Below, piece after piece: positions 45,719 through 54,900 of a stretch of 64,000 nucleotides of DNA (positions are counted from its first letter, which is position 1; every line of letters starts with the position of its first letter). The notes below the pieces were generated by a model. The model saw only the letters and a list, made by a program, of their open reading frames with translations, had not been told where the DNA came from and did no database searches. The stretch is from Pseudopedobacter beijingensis. GTDB taxonomy: Bacteria > Bacteroidota > Bacteroidia > Sphingobacteriales > Sphingobacteriaceae. The stretch is taken from contig NZ_JBHUDG010000003.1 in the NCBI RefSeq assembly GCF_042678145.1, forward strand, positions 310,001 through 374,000, read 5' to 3'. A program made the position numbers and the translations under genes.

Positions 45719-47427
45719 TACTTTGTTTTTAAAATGGACGCTTTGGCACCATAATTAAATTCTACTTTATCTTTTGATGGTGTTATTTCTGAGTTTTTAA
45801 GCACTAAGTCTCCGCTTCTGTCTCCTGAAATACTGATAAGCATTGGCTCTTTTTTATCGCTTTTTAAACCGTCTATATTTACTTTTTTACTGTTTTCTAT
45901 AAAGATTAACGGATTATTCCCCTGTGTTATCAAACGAACGTTTTTCAGATTAATATTGGTTCCTTCTATAATCTCTATTCCTGTTTTTGCTTCCAGTATC
46001 GCATCTTCTATAAAGATGTTTTTTACGTTCATTTCCGGTATACCTCTTACAAACAAACCTTTGTCGGCCCCATTACATACCACATTTTTTATATAAAAAT
46101 CTTTGAATTGCGGTGTCGTTTCTGACACTGGCTTAAACTCCGCTACGGGTGCCGGTCTTTTTTCTCCTGCTAAAGGAATAGGGTCTTTAGCCTCGTAATA
46201 CATATCAAAAAGAATGGCTTCTCCAGGGATATCTTTCATATAAGAGTTAGCGATATATACATTTTCTACTACCCCGCCTCTTCCTCTGGTGGTTTTAAAC
46301 CTCAAACCAATGTCTGTTCCTATGAATGAATTGTTATACACATAAAGGTTTTTGGCTCCGCCCGACATTTCGCTACCTATTACAAAACCACCATGGGCAT
46401 GATAAACAATATTATTTCTAACAATAACATTTTGTGTAGGCATTCCTCTTTTTCTACCGGGTTCGTCTCTTCCAGATTTTATGCAAATCCCATCATCACC
46501 TACATCAAAAGTGGAATTTTCTATCAGTACATTTTTACAGGATTCTATATCTATACCGTCTCCATTTTGCGCATACCACGGGTTCTTAACAAACACATTG
46601 CGTAGCACCAAATCTTCGCTCATTAAAGGATGCAAGCACCAGGCTGGCGAATTCTGGAAGGTAACACCTTCTAATAATATTTTTTTGGAATTGGCTATTA
46701 CCAAAAGATTAGGTCGATAAAAATCTTTCATTGACGCATAATCTGATGGTTTTGATCCTGGCTGCATGGTTCTGGCATCTTTAGACAAATCTCCATTCTT
46801 GTAACTTTGAGAAGGCATCCAGCTTTTTCCATCAGCACTCAACACACCTCCTGAGGCCACCAGTTTTTTCCATTGAGAATCTGTCATTTTTCCCCTTTTC
46901 ACTAAACGCCAGGCATCTCCATTTCCATCCACAATACCTTCTCCGGTAATAGCAATATTCTCTACATTAAAAGCAGAAATAGGCGACTCGTTTACTACCG
47001 CTGGTTTTCCTTCCCAATTTCCCTCTATCAGCTTATATTCGTTTTTATCTTTTGTAAACTGTAAGATAGCGTCTCTTTTAATATGCAAATTAACATTGCT
47101 TTGCATTTTGATAGGTCCGGTTAACCAAACACCACCACCCAGAAAAACTACGCCACCACCATTTTTACTACAAGCCTCTATAGCCGCATTAATACTTTTT
47201 GTGTTTAGTGTAATACCATCTGGTTTTGCCCCAAACTTTTCTACATAAAATGTATCTTTCTTAAATACTGGTGTAGCTATTTTAGGAAGTCTAACGTTAA
47301 AAGTTTTCTCGAATAAGACCGAGTCTGCTCTTTCTTCTATTAAATTACCGGCAAAAGACCGACTGGTAAAAATGTTAAGAGCTACTAATCCAATTAAGCT
47401 TAAAGGTACTTTCATAAAATTATACAT
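45718..47427 (-). CDS. GH28 polygalacturonase-type pectinase
   Basis: About 569 residues from the ATG at 47427; an ATG at 47415 gives a more compact signal peptide (MKVPLSLIGLVALNIFTS), and the longer frame starts with TTG. Right-handed beta-helix with the GH28 acidic residues in QNGDGIDIES (Asp290, Asp293) and DVGDDGICIKSG (Asp311, Asp312), then GGFVIGSEMSGG and RFKTTRGRGG, matching the usual His and RxK positions. It probably releases galacturonic acid from pectin in the periplasm. An inserted segment at about 175-230 is longer than in small endo-enzymes, which suits exo-acting or rhamnogalacturonan types. First gene of GH28-GH105-uxaB-uxaA. Confidence 0.92.
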   Translation of the reverse strand: MYNFMKVPLSLIGLVALNIFTSRSFAGNLIEERADSVLFEKTFNVRLPKIATPVFKKDTFYVEKFGAKPDGITLNTKSINAAIEACSKNGGGVVFLGGGVWLTGPIKMQSNVNLHIKRDAILQFTKDKNEYKLIEGNWEGKPAVVNESPISAFNVENIAITGEGIVDGNGDAWRLVKRGKMTDSQWKKLVASGGVLSADGKSWMPSQSYKNGDLSKDARTMQPGSKPSDYASMKDFYRPNLLVIANSKKILLEGVTFQNSPAWCLHPLMSEDLVLRNVFVKNPWYAQNGDGIDIESCKNVLIENSTFDVGDDGICIKSGRDEPGRKRGMPTQNVIVRNNIVYHAHGGFVIGSEMSGGAKNLYVYNNSFIGTDIGLRFKTTRGRGGVVENVYIANSYMKDIPGEAILFDMYYEAKDPIPLAGEKRPAPVAEFKPVSETTPQFKDFYIKNVVCNGADKGLFVRGIPEMNVKNIFIEDAILEAKTGIEIIEGTNINLKNVRLITQGNNPLIFIENSKKVNIDGLKSDKKEPMLISISGDRSGDLVLKNSEITPSKDKVEFNYGAKASILKTK

Positions 47428-47579
47428 AAACTGGTTATTCAAAAAAACAGCAGTTTACCGATCTGAAAATTTTATGATTTTGCTCTGTTTTCAAAGCTTA
47501 TTTAAACCGATAAAATGCCGCTAGAGAACAATTTTAGTAAATAAAAAACCAGCATTTTACTTTCGGTCTATATTTATTT

Positions 47580-47607
47580 ATGCAATCGTTACCGGTAAGG
47601 TTTGCAT
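47580..47607. promoter_or_regulatory. Composite palindrome upstream of GH28
   Basis: Outer arms ATGCAA (47580-47585) and TTGCAT (47602-47607) enclose the perfect 10-bp palindrome TTACCGGTAA (47589-47598). It is built from the same words as the other operators (TGCAA, CCGG) but is expanded, as if two overlapping half-matched sites were fused. It lies about 150 bp before the GH28 start and probably controls the pectin-uronate operon. Confidence 0.6.
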
Positions 47608-47646
47608 AAATTGGAAACTTTTAATTCCCGGTGTTTTTTGGGGATT

Positions 47647-48918
47647 TTATAAGAAACGAATGCTTAACATCGTGATATCATCTTTGGCTTCTTGCCCTTG
47701 ATGTATTTCTGAAATAGAGTTCATCAGATTTTTGTGCAGGTCTTTTAGGCTGTTTTTTTTGTTTTTGGACACCATGTCTACCAAATGTTTTTCAGAAATG
47801 GTTTTTTCTTCATCTCCGTCATACTCTATAATGCCATCTGTATAGTTAAACACAATAGAACCTGGCTCAACCTCTACTTCTCCAATATTAATAAATGGCA
47901 ATTCATCAAACACGCCAATCATCATACAACCTTTTTCTAACGGAATAATATCAGTACCTCTCATAAGCAATGGAGCTACATGTCCGGCATTTATGTATTC
48001 TACTTTATTGGTACGGGCATTAAACTTACCCAAAAATACGGTAATAAACCTTTCACCTTCGGTATTTTTAAACACCAATTCGTTAAGCTTCACAATCAGC
48101 TCTTTCAAACATAGGTCTGATGATGCCAGCGCCCTAAGACTAGCCTGAAAATTAGCCATAATTAAAGCCGCAGAGATTCCTTTTCCAGATACATCGGCAA
48201 TGCACCATAGAAAATCTCCATCGCTTAGTTTGATAAAATCGTAAAAATCACCGCCTATATTTTGATGGGGAAGATAAATAGCATCCAGCTCCAGATTAGG
48301 GTTATTTGGAAGCACGCCCGGAATCAGCATATTTTGTACTTCTCCAGCCAATTCCAATTCGCGTTGCAAACGTTCTTTTTGGATGCGTTCCTTAAAAAGC
48401 TTTTTATTTTCAAACGCAACTATAATTACATTTATCAGTGTTTGTATATAGTTAAGCTTAGTTTTAATAATTATTCTGCCCTTAGATTTTAGGTTTCCAA
48501 CAAATACATAAGCTAAAGGTTGGCTTTTATGATATACGGGAATGAAATAATTGTAGTTGGAAAGTAGGGCATTTCCGTGGCTAGTGAGATCAAGAGGAAT
48601 TTTTACATCAGAAACCTGTGATAAAACTTCTTTGTATTCTTGCTCTGTTTTAAGCTTTTCGCCAAAGAAAGAAATACATTTAACCTGTTCTTTTTCTTTA
48701 ATCAGCAATAAAAATTTGTTGATTTCTAAGCTATTTTTAAGGATAAGTTCCATCATCTCGATCAAAACCGCGCTGGAAACATTTCTGTTAATAGCTTGAG
48801 TTATTTCAAGAAGTGTATTTAGTTCGGCCTGACGATTTAACAACAACTCAACCAGATCTACTTGTTCTATTTCAGCTTCTGTGATATCGTTATACTTTTT
48901 CAAACTAGTTTTTGTCAT
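47647..48918 (-). CDS. SpoIIE-family PP2C-type serine phosphatase with N-terminal GAF-like domain
   Basis: 423 residues, no signal peptide or membrane segment. A coiled start (about 15-45) leads to a GAF-like sensor region (about 35-180) and a short linker helix (ELAGEVQNMLIPGVLP), then the SpoIIE/PP2C phosphatase domain (about 200-423) with QNIGGDFYDF, DVSGKGISAALIMANFQ near 241, YINAGHVAPLL and FNYTDGIIE metal-binding blocks. Such proteins dephosphorylate anti-sigma-factor antagonists (STAS proteins) in response to signals. No antagonist or anti-sigma factor gene lies nearby. It is 29 bp after the GT2 gene, same strand, so it may be co-transcribed with it. Confidence 0.9.
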   Translation of the reverse strand: MTKTSLKKYNDITEAEIEQVDLVELLLNRQAELNTLLEITQAINRNVSSAVLIEMMELILKNSLEINKFLLLIKEKEQVKCISFFGEKLKTEQEYKEVLSQVSDVKIPLDLTSHGNALLSNYNYFIPVYHKSQPLAYVFVGNLKSKGRIIIKTKLNYIQTLINVIIVAFENKKLFKERIQKERLQRELELAGEVQNMLIPGVLPNNPNLELDAIYLPHQNIGGDFYDFIKLSDGDFLWCIADVSGKGISAALIMANFQASLRALASSDLCLKELIVKLNELVFKNTEGERFITVFLGKFNARTNKVEYINAGHVAPLLMRGTDIIPLEKGCMMIGVFDELPFINIGEVEVEPGSIVFNYTDGIIEYDGDEEKTISEKHLVDMVSKNKKNSLKDLHKNLMNSISEIHQGQEAKDDITMLSIRFL

Positions 48919-48947
48919 TGCCTATTATTATTTATAAAAATCGCCTT

Positions 48948-50102
48948 TTACCTTACCATACGTCCTTTCCAATTATACTTGCCTGAATTTCCGGCTATAC
49001 CAATATAAACTATATATACAACATGTAAAAAACTTAAAACAGGTAAATACTTCAGTAAGCTATTTCTTTTGTTAAAACTGGTTATTTTCGACAATAAACT
49101 AAGCTCTGCTAAAACTTTTACTATATATTGAGCTAAAAAAAACTTTAAAAAAACAATAGAAAAAAAACTTGCCACAAAATTAAACAAAAAAGATAGATTA
49201 AATAACCAAATAGAAATTGCCATAACCACTATTTTTTTATCCTTATATTTTACACTCTTACTTGCCCATCTTCTTCTTTGTGATATAAATTCTTTAAGAT
49301 TCTCTTTGGCTAGCGTATAAACAACAGCATCGGTTGATTTACAAAAACCTATTTTGTTGGGGTACTTTTCTGCAACTTTATGTAATAACAATTCATCATC
49401 GCCAGAGGCCAGGTCATCTATTCCTTTAAAACCTCCTACTTCCATAAAAACATCTTTTCTATAGGCCAGATTGGCTCCGTTACAGGTAGATGGCATTTTA
49501 TTCCCAATACCTGCAGCTCCCAGTCCTATCAGAAACAAAAACTCTAGAGTCTGAAGTTCCTCAAAACGACTTTGCTCTTTAAAATAACTTACCGGAGAAC
49601 TTACAAACTTAAGATCGTTAGCCTCATAAAAACTCACAATCGTCTCCAGCCATTTGGTTCCCATATTGCAGTCGGCATCTGTAGTAACTATTAAATCGCC
49701 TTTTGCATTGGTTATAGCTTCTGCAATTGCTTTTTTCTTATAAGAGTTCAAAGCATTACTTTCTCTTAAACTAATAAGCTTAACTCCTTCTGAAGCATAA
49801 TTTTCTACAATATTTGCCGTATTATCTGTAGAATGGTCATCTACAATAATAAGCTCAAATAAATGTTTAGGGTAACTCTGTGAAAGAATATCATTAATAG
49901 TGGAAGCGATGTTTTTTTCTTCATTTCTTGCAGCAATAATAATAGATACAGTGGTATTACATTCTCGTGGAAGAATTTTGTATTCGGGAATATTCATCCA
50001 TCCTCTGCGAAAGAAAAGAACCATACTTACGTAAAACAGCGTAAGCAATGCACCTATAATGATACTAATAGTTATTGCCAAAGAATTTAAGTTTAAATAC
50101 AA
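48948..50102 (-). CDS. Membrane-bound GT2 glycosyltransferase
   Basis: 384 residues. No early ATG is present, so the start is probably the TTG at 50102; the next ATG (residue 27) would cut the N-terminal membrane segment (about 8-28). The GT-A domain shows TVSIIIAARNEEKNI, VDDHSTDNTA (near 86), the TDADCN metal motif, and ISQRRRWASK near 272, the QxxRW-type motif of processive or membrane GT2 enzymes. Two or three hydrophobic segments follow (about 290-370). It overlaps the upstream flippase-like gene by 38 bp. It probably adds a sugar to a lipid or polymer at the inner membrane; the acceptor is unknown. Confidence 0.87.
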   Translation of the reverse strand: MYLNLNSLAITISIIIGALLTLFYVSMVLFFRRGWMNIPEYKILPRECNTTVSIIIAARNEEKNIASTINDILSQSYPKHLFELIIVDDHSTDNTANIVENYASEGVKLISLRESNALNSYKKKAIAEAITNAKGDLIVTTDADCNMGTKWLETIVSFYEANDLKFVSSPVSYFKEQSRFEELQTLEFLFLIGLGAAGIGNKMPSTCNGANLAYRKDVFMEVGGFKGIDDLASGDDELLLHKVAEKYPNKIGFCKSTDAVVYTLAKENLKEFISQRRRWASKSVKYKDKKIVVMAISIWLFNLSFLFNFVASFFSIVFLKFFLAQYIVKVLAELSLLSKITSFNKRNSLLKYLPVLSFLHVVYIVYIGIAGNSGKYNWKGRMVR

Positions 50103-51036
50103 AAAAAGAACCTATTACTGCCGGAATAATAAGATTAACAAACCATATTAGCGAGGCAGCCGCCATAACTGCAATTTCCTGATGGGTAATGTAACTAAAA
50201 AAATAAGTAGCGGTCATACTCCTCACGCCAAAATCCAACAAATCTAAAGAAGGCAGCGCAGACTGTACAAAAAACAATATAAATACCAATAATACACATT
50301 CATAAACCGCTATTTCTGGAATCAGCAATTTCATAATCAGTAAATATTGCGAAGTAAAAACTACAAATCTAAGCAGACTGAAAAGCATGACCTTAAAAAG
50401 CTCTTGCTTTGAATAAGATTCCAGCACATCAAAAAAACGGCTGAATTTTTTCAGGAAACCTATTTTACTAACCAGATTGCTAAGCCAATGTATATTGAAA
50501 TAGAAAACAATAAAAAAACCACAAAACACAATACCTAAAGCACTAGTAAGCATTAAAAGCCAGCCATTTAATTCCTGAAAAGTATAAAGGAACCAAATGA
50601 TGGCTACTGCGCCTGCAATGTTGGTTAAAACCATTTGGGCAATATGCCCCACACTCATAGCTACAGCTCCTTTTATCCGCTTTCTGCTGGACAGAAAAAA
50701 GACCCTTCCGCCATACTCACCTATTCTGTTTGGGGTAAAAACCGCCCAGGTAAGTCCGCAAAAAACAGATTCTATTGCCCGCCATAAACTAATTTCCTCT
50801 ACCCGTTTTACTAAAAACTGCCATTTTACACTTTCTACAAACCAGTTTAACAACATTAAAACAAATACACCAGTTAAACACAGCACCACAGCGCTCTTCT
50901 GTAACCCATTAATGAGTTCAACAAAGTTTTTTAAGTTTTCGTTGTTGCTCAGTTTTTTATAGATAAAAACAGTAGCCAGTACCAGAACACCGAACTTAAT
51001 GAGGTAACTTAAAATTTTCTTCTGTTTCTGCGTCAA
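50065..51036 (-). CDS. Flippase-like integral membrane protein (lysylphosphatidylglycerol synthase TM / UPF0104 type)
   Basis: 323 residues with about eight hydrophobic segments and no enzyme domain. The arrangement and the TPNRIGEYGGRVFFLSSRKRI block, with GHIAQMVLTNIAGAVAI after it, match the UPF0104/AglD-like family of putative lipid flippases. No ATG is available near the N-terminus and an in-frame stop lies 21-24 bases upstream, so the start is taken as the TTG at 51036. It overlaps GT2, so the two probably form a functional unit, one making and the other moving a glycolipid. Divergent from ruvC with a 48-bp gap. Confidence 0.8.
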   Translation of the reverse strand: MTQKQKKILSYLIKFGVLVLATVFIYKKLSNNENLKNFVELINGLQKSAVVLCLTGVFVLMLLNWFVESVKWQFLVKRVEEISLWRAIESVFCGLTWAVFTPNRIGEYGGRVFFLSSRKRIKGAVAMSVGHIAQMVLTNIAGAVAIIWFLYTFQELNGWLLMLTSALGIVFCGFFIVFYFNIHWLSNLVSKIGFLKKFSRFFDVLESYSKQELFKVMLFSLLRFVVFTSQYLLIMKLLIPEIAVYECVLLVFILFFVQSALPSLDLLDFGVRSMTATYFFSYITHQEIAVMAAASLIWFVNLIIPAVIGSFFVFKLKFFGNNY

Positions 51037-51084
51037 TGAATTTGTTTTTGTGCAATGTTAAGAAATTAGCTTAATATTGTCTTC

Positions 51085-51651
51085 ATGCAGAGGGAAAAAT
51101 CGAAAGAACGTATCATTTTAGGCATAGACCCAGGTACAGCGATTATGGGTTATGGCCTGATTAAAGAAACCGGAAACAAGATCTCTTTGATAAGTCTGGG
51201 AGTTATCCGTTTGGACCATTTGGATGATCACCCTTTAAAACTTCAACGCATTTTCGAAAAGACAAGCCTCTTGATTGAACAATACCAACCGGATTGTATG
51301 GCATTAGAGGCTCCATTTTATGGTAAAAACGTTCAGGTGATGCTAAAACTAGGCAGAGCTCAGGGCGTTGCTATGGCAGCTGGATTAGCAAAGAATCTCC
51401 CAATTATGGAATATTCTCCCAAAAAAGTAAAACAGGCGATTACCGGAAATGGAAATGCCACAAAAGAACAAGTGGCTGCCATGCTCATGCAGTTGCTTAA
51501 TTTCAAAGAAACTCCAGAATTTCTCGATGCCACCGATGGATTAGCTGTTGCCGTTTGTCATTCGTTCCAAAAAATATCTGCTAATGGGAATAGCAAATCT
51601 TATTCAGGGTGGTCCGCTTTTGTAAAGGCAAATCAGAATAGAATAAAGTGA
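51085..51651 (+). CDS. ruvC: Holliday junction resolvase RuvC
   Basis: 188 residues, the usual length. The four acidic active-site positions are visible: Asp in ILGIDPGTAIMGYG, Glu in MALEAPFYGKN, and two Asp in FLDATDGLAVAVCH. It cuts four-way junctions made by recombination and works with RuvAB. It is a housekeeping gene and marks the end of the accessory carbohydrate region on this side. Confidence 0.97.
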   Translation: MQREKSKERIILGIDPGTAIMGYGLIKETGNKISLISLGVIRLDHLDDHPLKLQRIFEKTSLLIEQYQPDCMALEAPFYGKNVQVMLKLGRAQGVAMAAGLAKNLPIMEYSPKKVKQAITGNGNATKEQVAAMLMQLLNFKETPEFLDATDGLAVAVCHSFQKISANGNSKSYSGWSAFVKANQNRIK

Positions 51652-51974
51652 TAAACAAATACAAGATTCGAGACATTTTACTACATGACATTTTTTTCCA
51701 CATAGAGATATAGCGCTTTATGATAAAAAAACTATGTTTCTACCCCATTGTTCTCATAGGCGTCAAGATAAGAACTTTTATCTTCTCACCTTTAATCCCT
51801 CTTCAAAAAGGAGAAAAAATAAAAACGTTGTCATTTCGATGAGTACAGCGAAGAGAAATCTCTTCCCTAAGTACTTTTAAAAGAGATCCCTCAGCTGCTC
51901 CCGGGATGACAAAATCCTTTTGATACCCCTTTTTTTTAATATATCGATCTATATTCTTCTTTATTGATAATTCA
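51652..51974. repeat. Intergenic region with REP-like dispersed repeat
   Basis: 323 bp without a gene. From about 51828 to 51910 it holds a dyad structure beginning GTTGTCATTTCGATGAG and ending CCCGGGATGACAAAA, with AGAGAAATCTCTT facing AAGAGATCCCT in the middle. The ends TGTCAT and ATGACA are inverted copies. This looks like the dispersed intergenic palindromes common in sphingobacteria. The rest is AT-rich with no signal seen. Confidence 0.6.
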
Positions 51975-54900
51975 CTATGGTTTTTTAATGACTTTTTGGG
52001 TTTCTACATGGTTATCCCCTACCAGTTTAACAAAGTAGATACCCGATGGATAAGTTGACAGGTTGAGCGTTATTTCTTTTTGTGTGGCATTTAATTGTTG
52101 GGTCTGTAGTATTTTCCCCATTGCATCTGACACATTAAGGCTACGGTAACTGCCCGTAAAAGCAATGGTTACCCTATCTGTAGTTGGGTTGGGAAAAAGT
52201 CGGATGTCTGATGTCGGAAGTCCGAAGTTTACCGTTCTAACGTCCAGTTCTGTTGCTGTACCATCCATATCTACCTGTACCAGTTTGTAGTAGTTGTTGC
52301 CGTTTAGGGGTTGCTTGTCTGTAAAAAGATAGTTGATGGTTGATAGTCCATGGTTGATAGTTGATCGCACTTCACCTATTTTTACAAACTCCAAACCCTC
52401 AGTCTTTCTCCAAATCTCAAAGCCTCTGTTATTTTGTTCGCTGGCGGTTTGCCATTGTAATTTGGCATCATTGCCATCGGCCTTTGCCGTAAAAGCAACA
52501 AGGGTAACCGGCAACGCGTTTTGGTAACTTAATACCATATCGTTGCCTGTACCGCCAATATACGATGCCTTTAGCAATTTACCATTGCCTGCCGCAGTAA
52601 GTGTTGCACCTTCGGCCAAACTGCTAAATGTACCTGTTATTGCGCCCGAACCTGTTTTGTTGATAATGGTATAGACATCGGTATTGCCCGGTGTATAACT
52701 ATGGGTTGCCACAAGTGTAGCCCCGGTAATATCTACATTGCCCGATACTTCTACCTGATCGTAATTGGTACCGGCGGTAGTTCCGGCAATTTCTGCCGAA
52801 AAGGTACTGCCGCTAGCCATAGTCAAGTTGCCGTTAATGGTTAACTTGCCGGGGCTGTTACCCGGTGCCAATGCACCACCGTTGTTAACCGTTACCGTAT
52901 TGTTTGATGCATTGGCAAATATACTGCCGCTGCCACCCAAAGTAGCACCACTGGCAACCGTTAAAGCAGTTGTACTGCCCAAGCTACTATTTACAGCAAG
53001 CGTGCCTGCAGTAACGGTTGTACTACCCGAATAAGTATTTGTGCCGCTAAGCGTTAAAGTGCCTACACCCGATTTGGTAAGCGCATTAGCACCGCTAATT
53101 ACCCCCGAAAGTGTAACAGCATTGGCATTATTAATAGTAGCACTGTTTGACAATGTAATGTTATGGTTGAGCGTAACACCAGACCCCGTAATTTTAAAAA
53201 TGGTATTTATGCCATTGAGTATAATTGCACCGGCACTAATATTAGATGCATTGGTAATGCCAACTGTGCCGCTACCAATAGTAGTTGTACCTGTATAAGT
53301 ATTGGCTCCGCCCAACGTGATGGACGAATTAGTACCATTATTAGCATTTATGGTAAGATTTCGGCTACCTCCGCTTTCTGAAATTACTCCGCTTAGGGTT
53401 ACAATGGTATATGCAAGTGTACCATTTAAAATAGTAGCATTACCATTTAACTGAATATTGTTGGGTACTGTTCCGTTAGTTATAGTAGCAAAACCAAGCT
53501 GAGTGCCATTCTCAAGGGTAATTAGCCCTGTACCCAGTGCCAATGGTGAATTGAAAGCCGCGACAAAACCTGCACTTACCTTTAGCCCACCAGAAAAAGT
53601 ATTGGCAGTATTGAGGTAAAGAGAACCGCTTGCCAATTTGGTGAGCGTACCGTTGCCGCTTACAGCTCCATTGAGTTGTGTTGTACCAGTACCGGGATTA
53701 ATGGTTCCTCCGGAACTGCCTATCACTACAGCATTGTCAAACGTGATAGACGTTCCCGTTCCGGCAAGCAAAGTTCCTCCATCAAGGGTTAGGGTTCCGG
53801 CAGGTAATTGGTCAGCACTTGTAACAGACAAAGTACCTGCTGTTACAGTTGCCCCACCCAACATACCTGCAGCGTTGCTGGTATTGGATAATATAAGTGT
53901 ACCGGCATCGGTTTTGTTAAGGGTATAATTGCCCGCCAATGCCCCCGAAAGCGTAAGGGTAGCACCCGAGGCAGCACTAATATCGGCATTGCCGGTAAAC
54001 ATTACCGGACCGCTTAGCGTGGTGGTGCCACCAGTTAAATGTAATGCACCATAGTTAACGGCAGATACACTTTTGCCCGTACCTGCTATGTTGAAAAACT
54101 CGGCTACGGTAAGGCCACCTGCAAGCCGTACCGTGGCACCGGCACTAACCGTAGTAGCACCGGCAGTAGTACCCAAGGCATTGGCTTGGCTAACGACAAC
54201 CGTACCTGCCGTAACATTGGTACTACCTGTATAGGTATTATTACCACTTAGCTCAAGAATGGACGTACCGCTCTTGGTAAGCGTACCGGAGCCTGAAACA
54301 ACGCCCGAAAGCACAACCTGGGTTGCACCACTGCCACCACCGATATTAAACGTACCCCCTGCTGAACCGATTACAATAGTATTGTCTATGGTAAAAGCAG
54401 CTGTACCATTAGTTAACGTACCTCCATTAAGCGTTAATGTACCCGAAGAAAGCTGGTCATCGCTGGTTATTTGTAAAGTTCCGGCATTTACGGTAATACC
54501 TCCAGACATATTGGCCTCGTTGCTTACACTACTTAGCACCAGCGTGCCATTGCCTTCTTTAATTAAAGAGCCACTACCACCCAATGTAGCCGCTATGGTA
54601 ACCGTACCAGAGGCACCGGTTAAAGTGAGCGTTGTTCCACTGCCCAAAGTAATGGTGGTACCGCCGTTTATGGTCATCCCGCTTGCCGCATCGGTATTAA
54701 GGGTTAGGCTTTCATTTATAGTTAAACTACCTGCCAAAGCAACCGTAGTGCTAAATGCACTGGTAAAAACAAGTGTTTGACTGCCGGTTGCATCGGCAGC
54801 GGCAATAGCTACAGCCTCGCTAAAACTTACGCCATCGCTAAGGTTAATGACTCCGGTATCGGTAGTGTTGGTTATGTAAATGGTGTTGCTGGTTACGGCA

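Noticed and set aside
54259..54780. A 173-codon open frame on the plus strand inside the T9SS repeat gene
   Set aside because: It is antisense to Thr/Gly/Ala-rich repeats, is Val/Pro/Leu-rich throughout, and similar antisense frames occur along the whole gene. It is a composition shadow.
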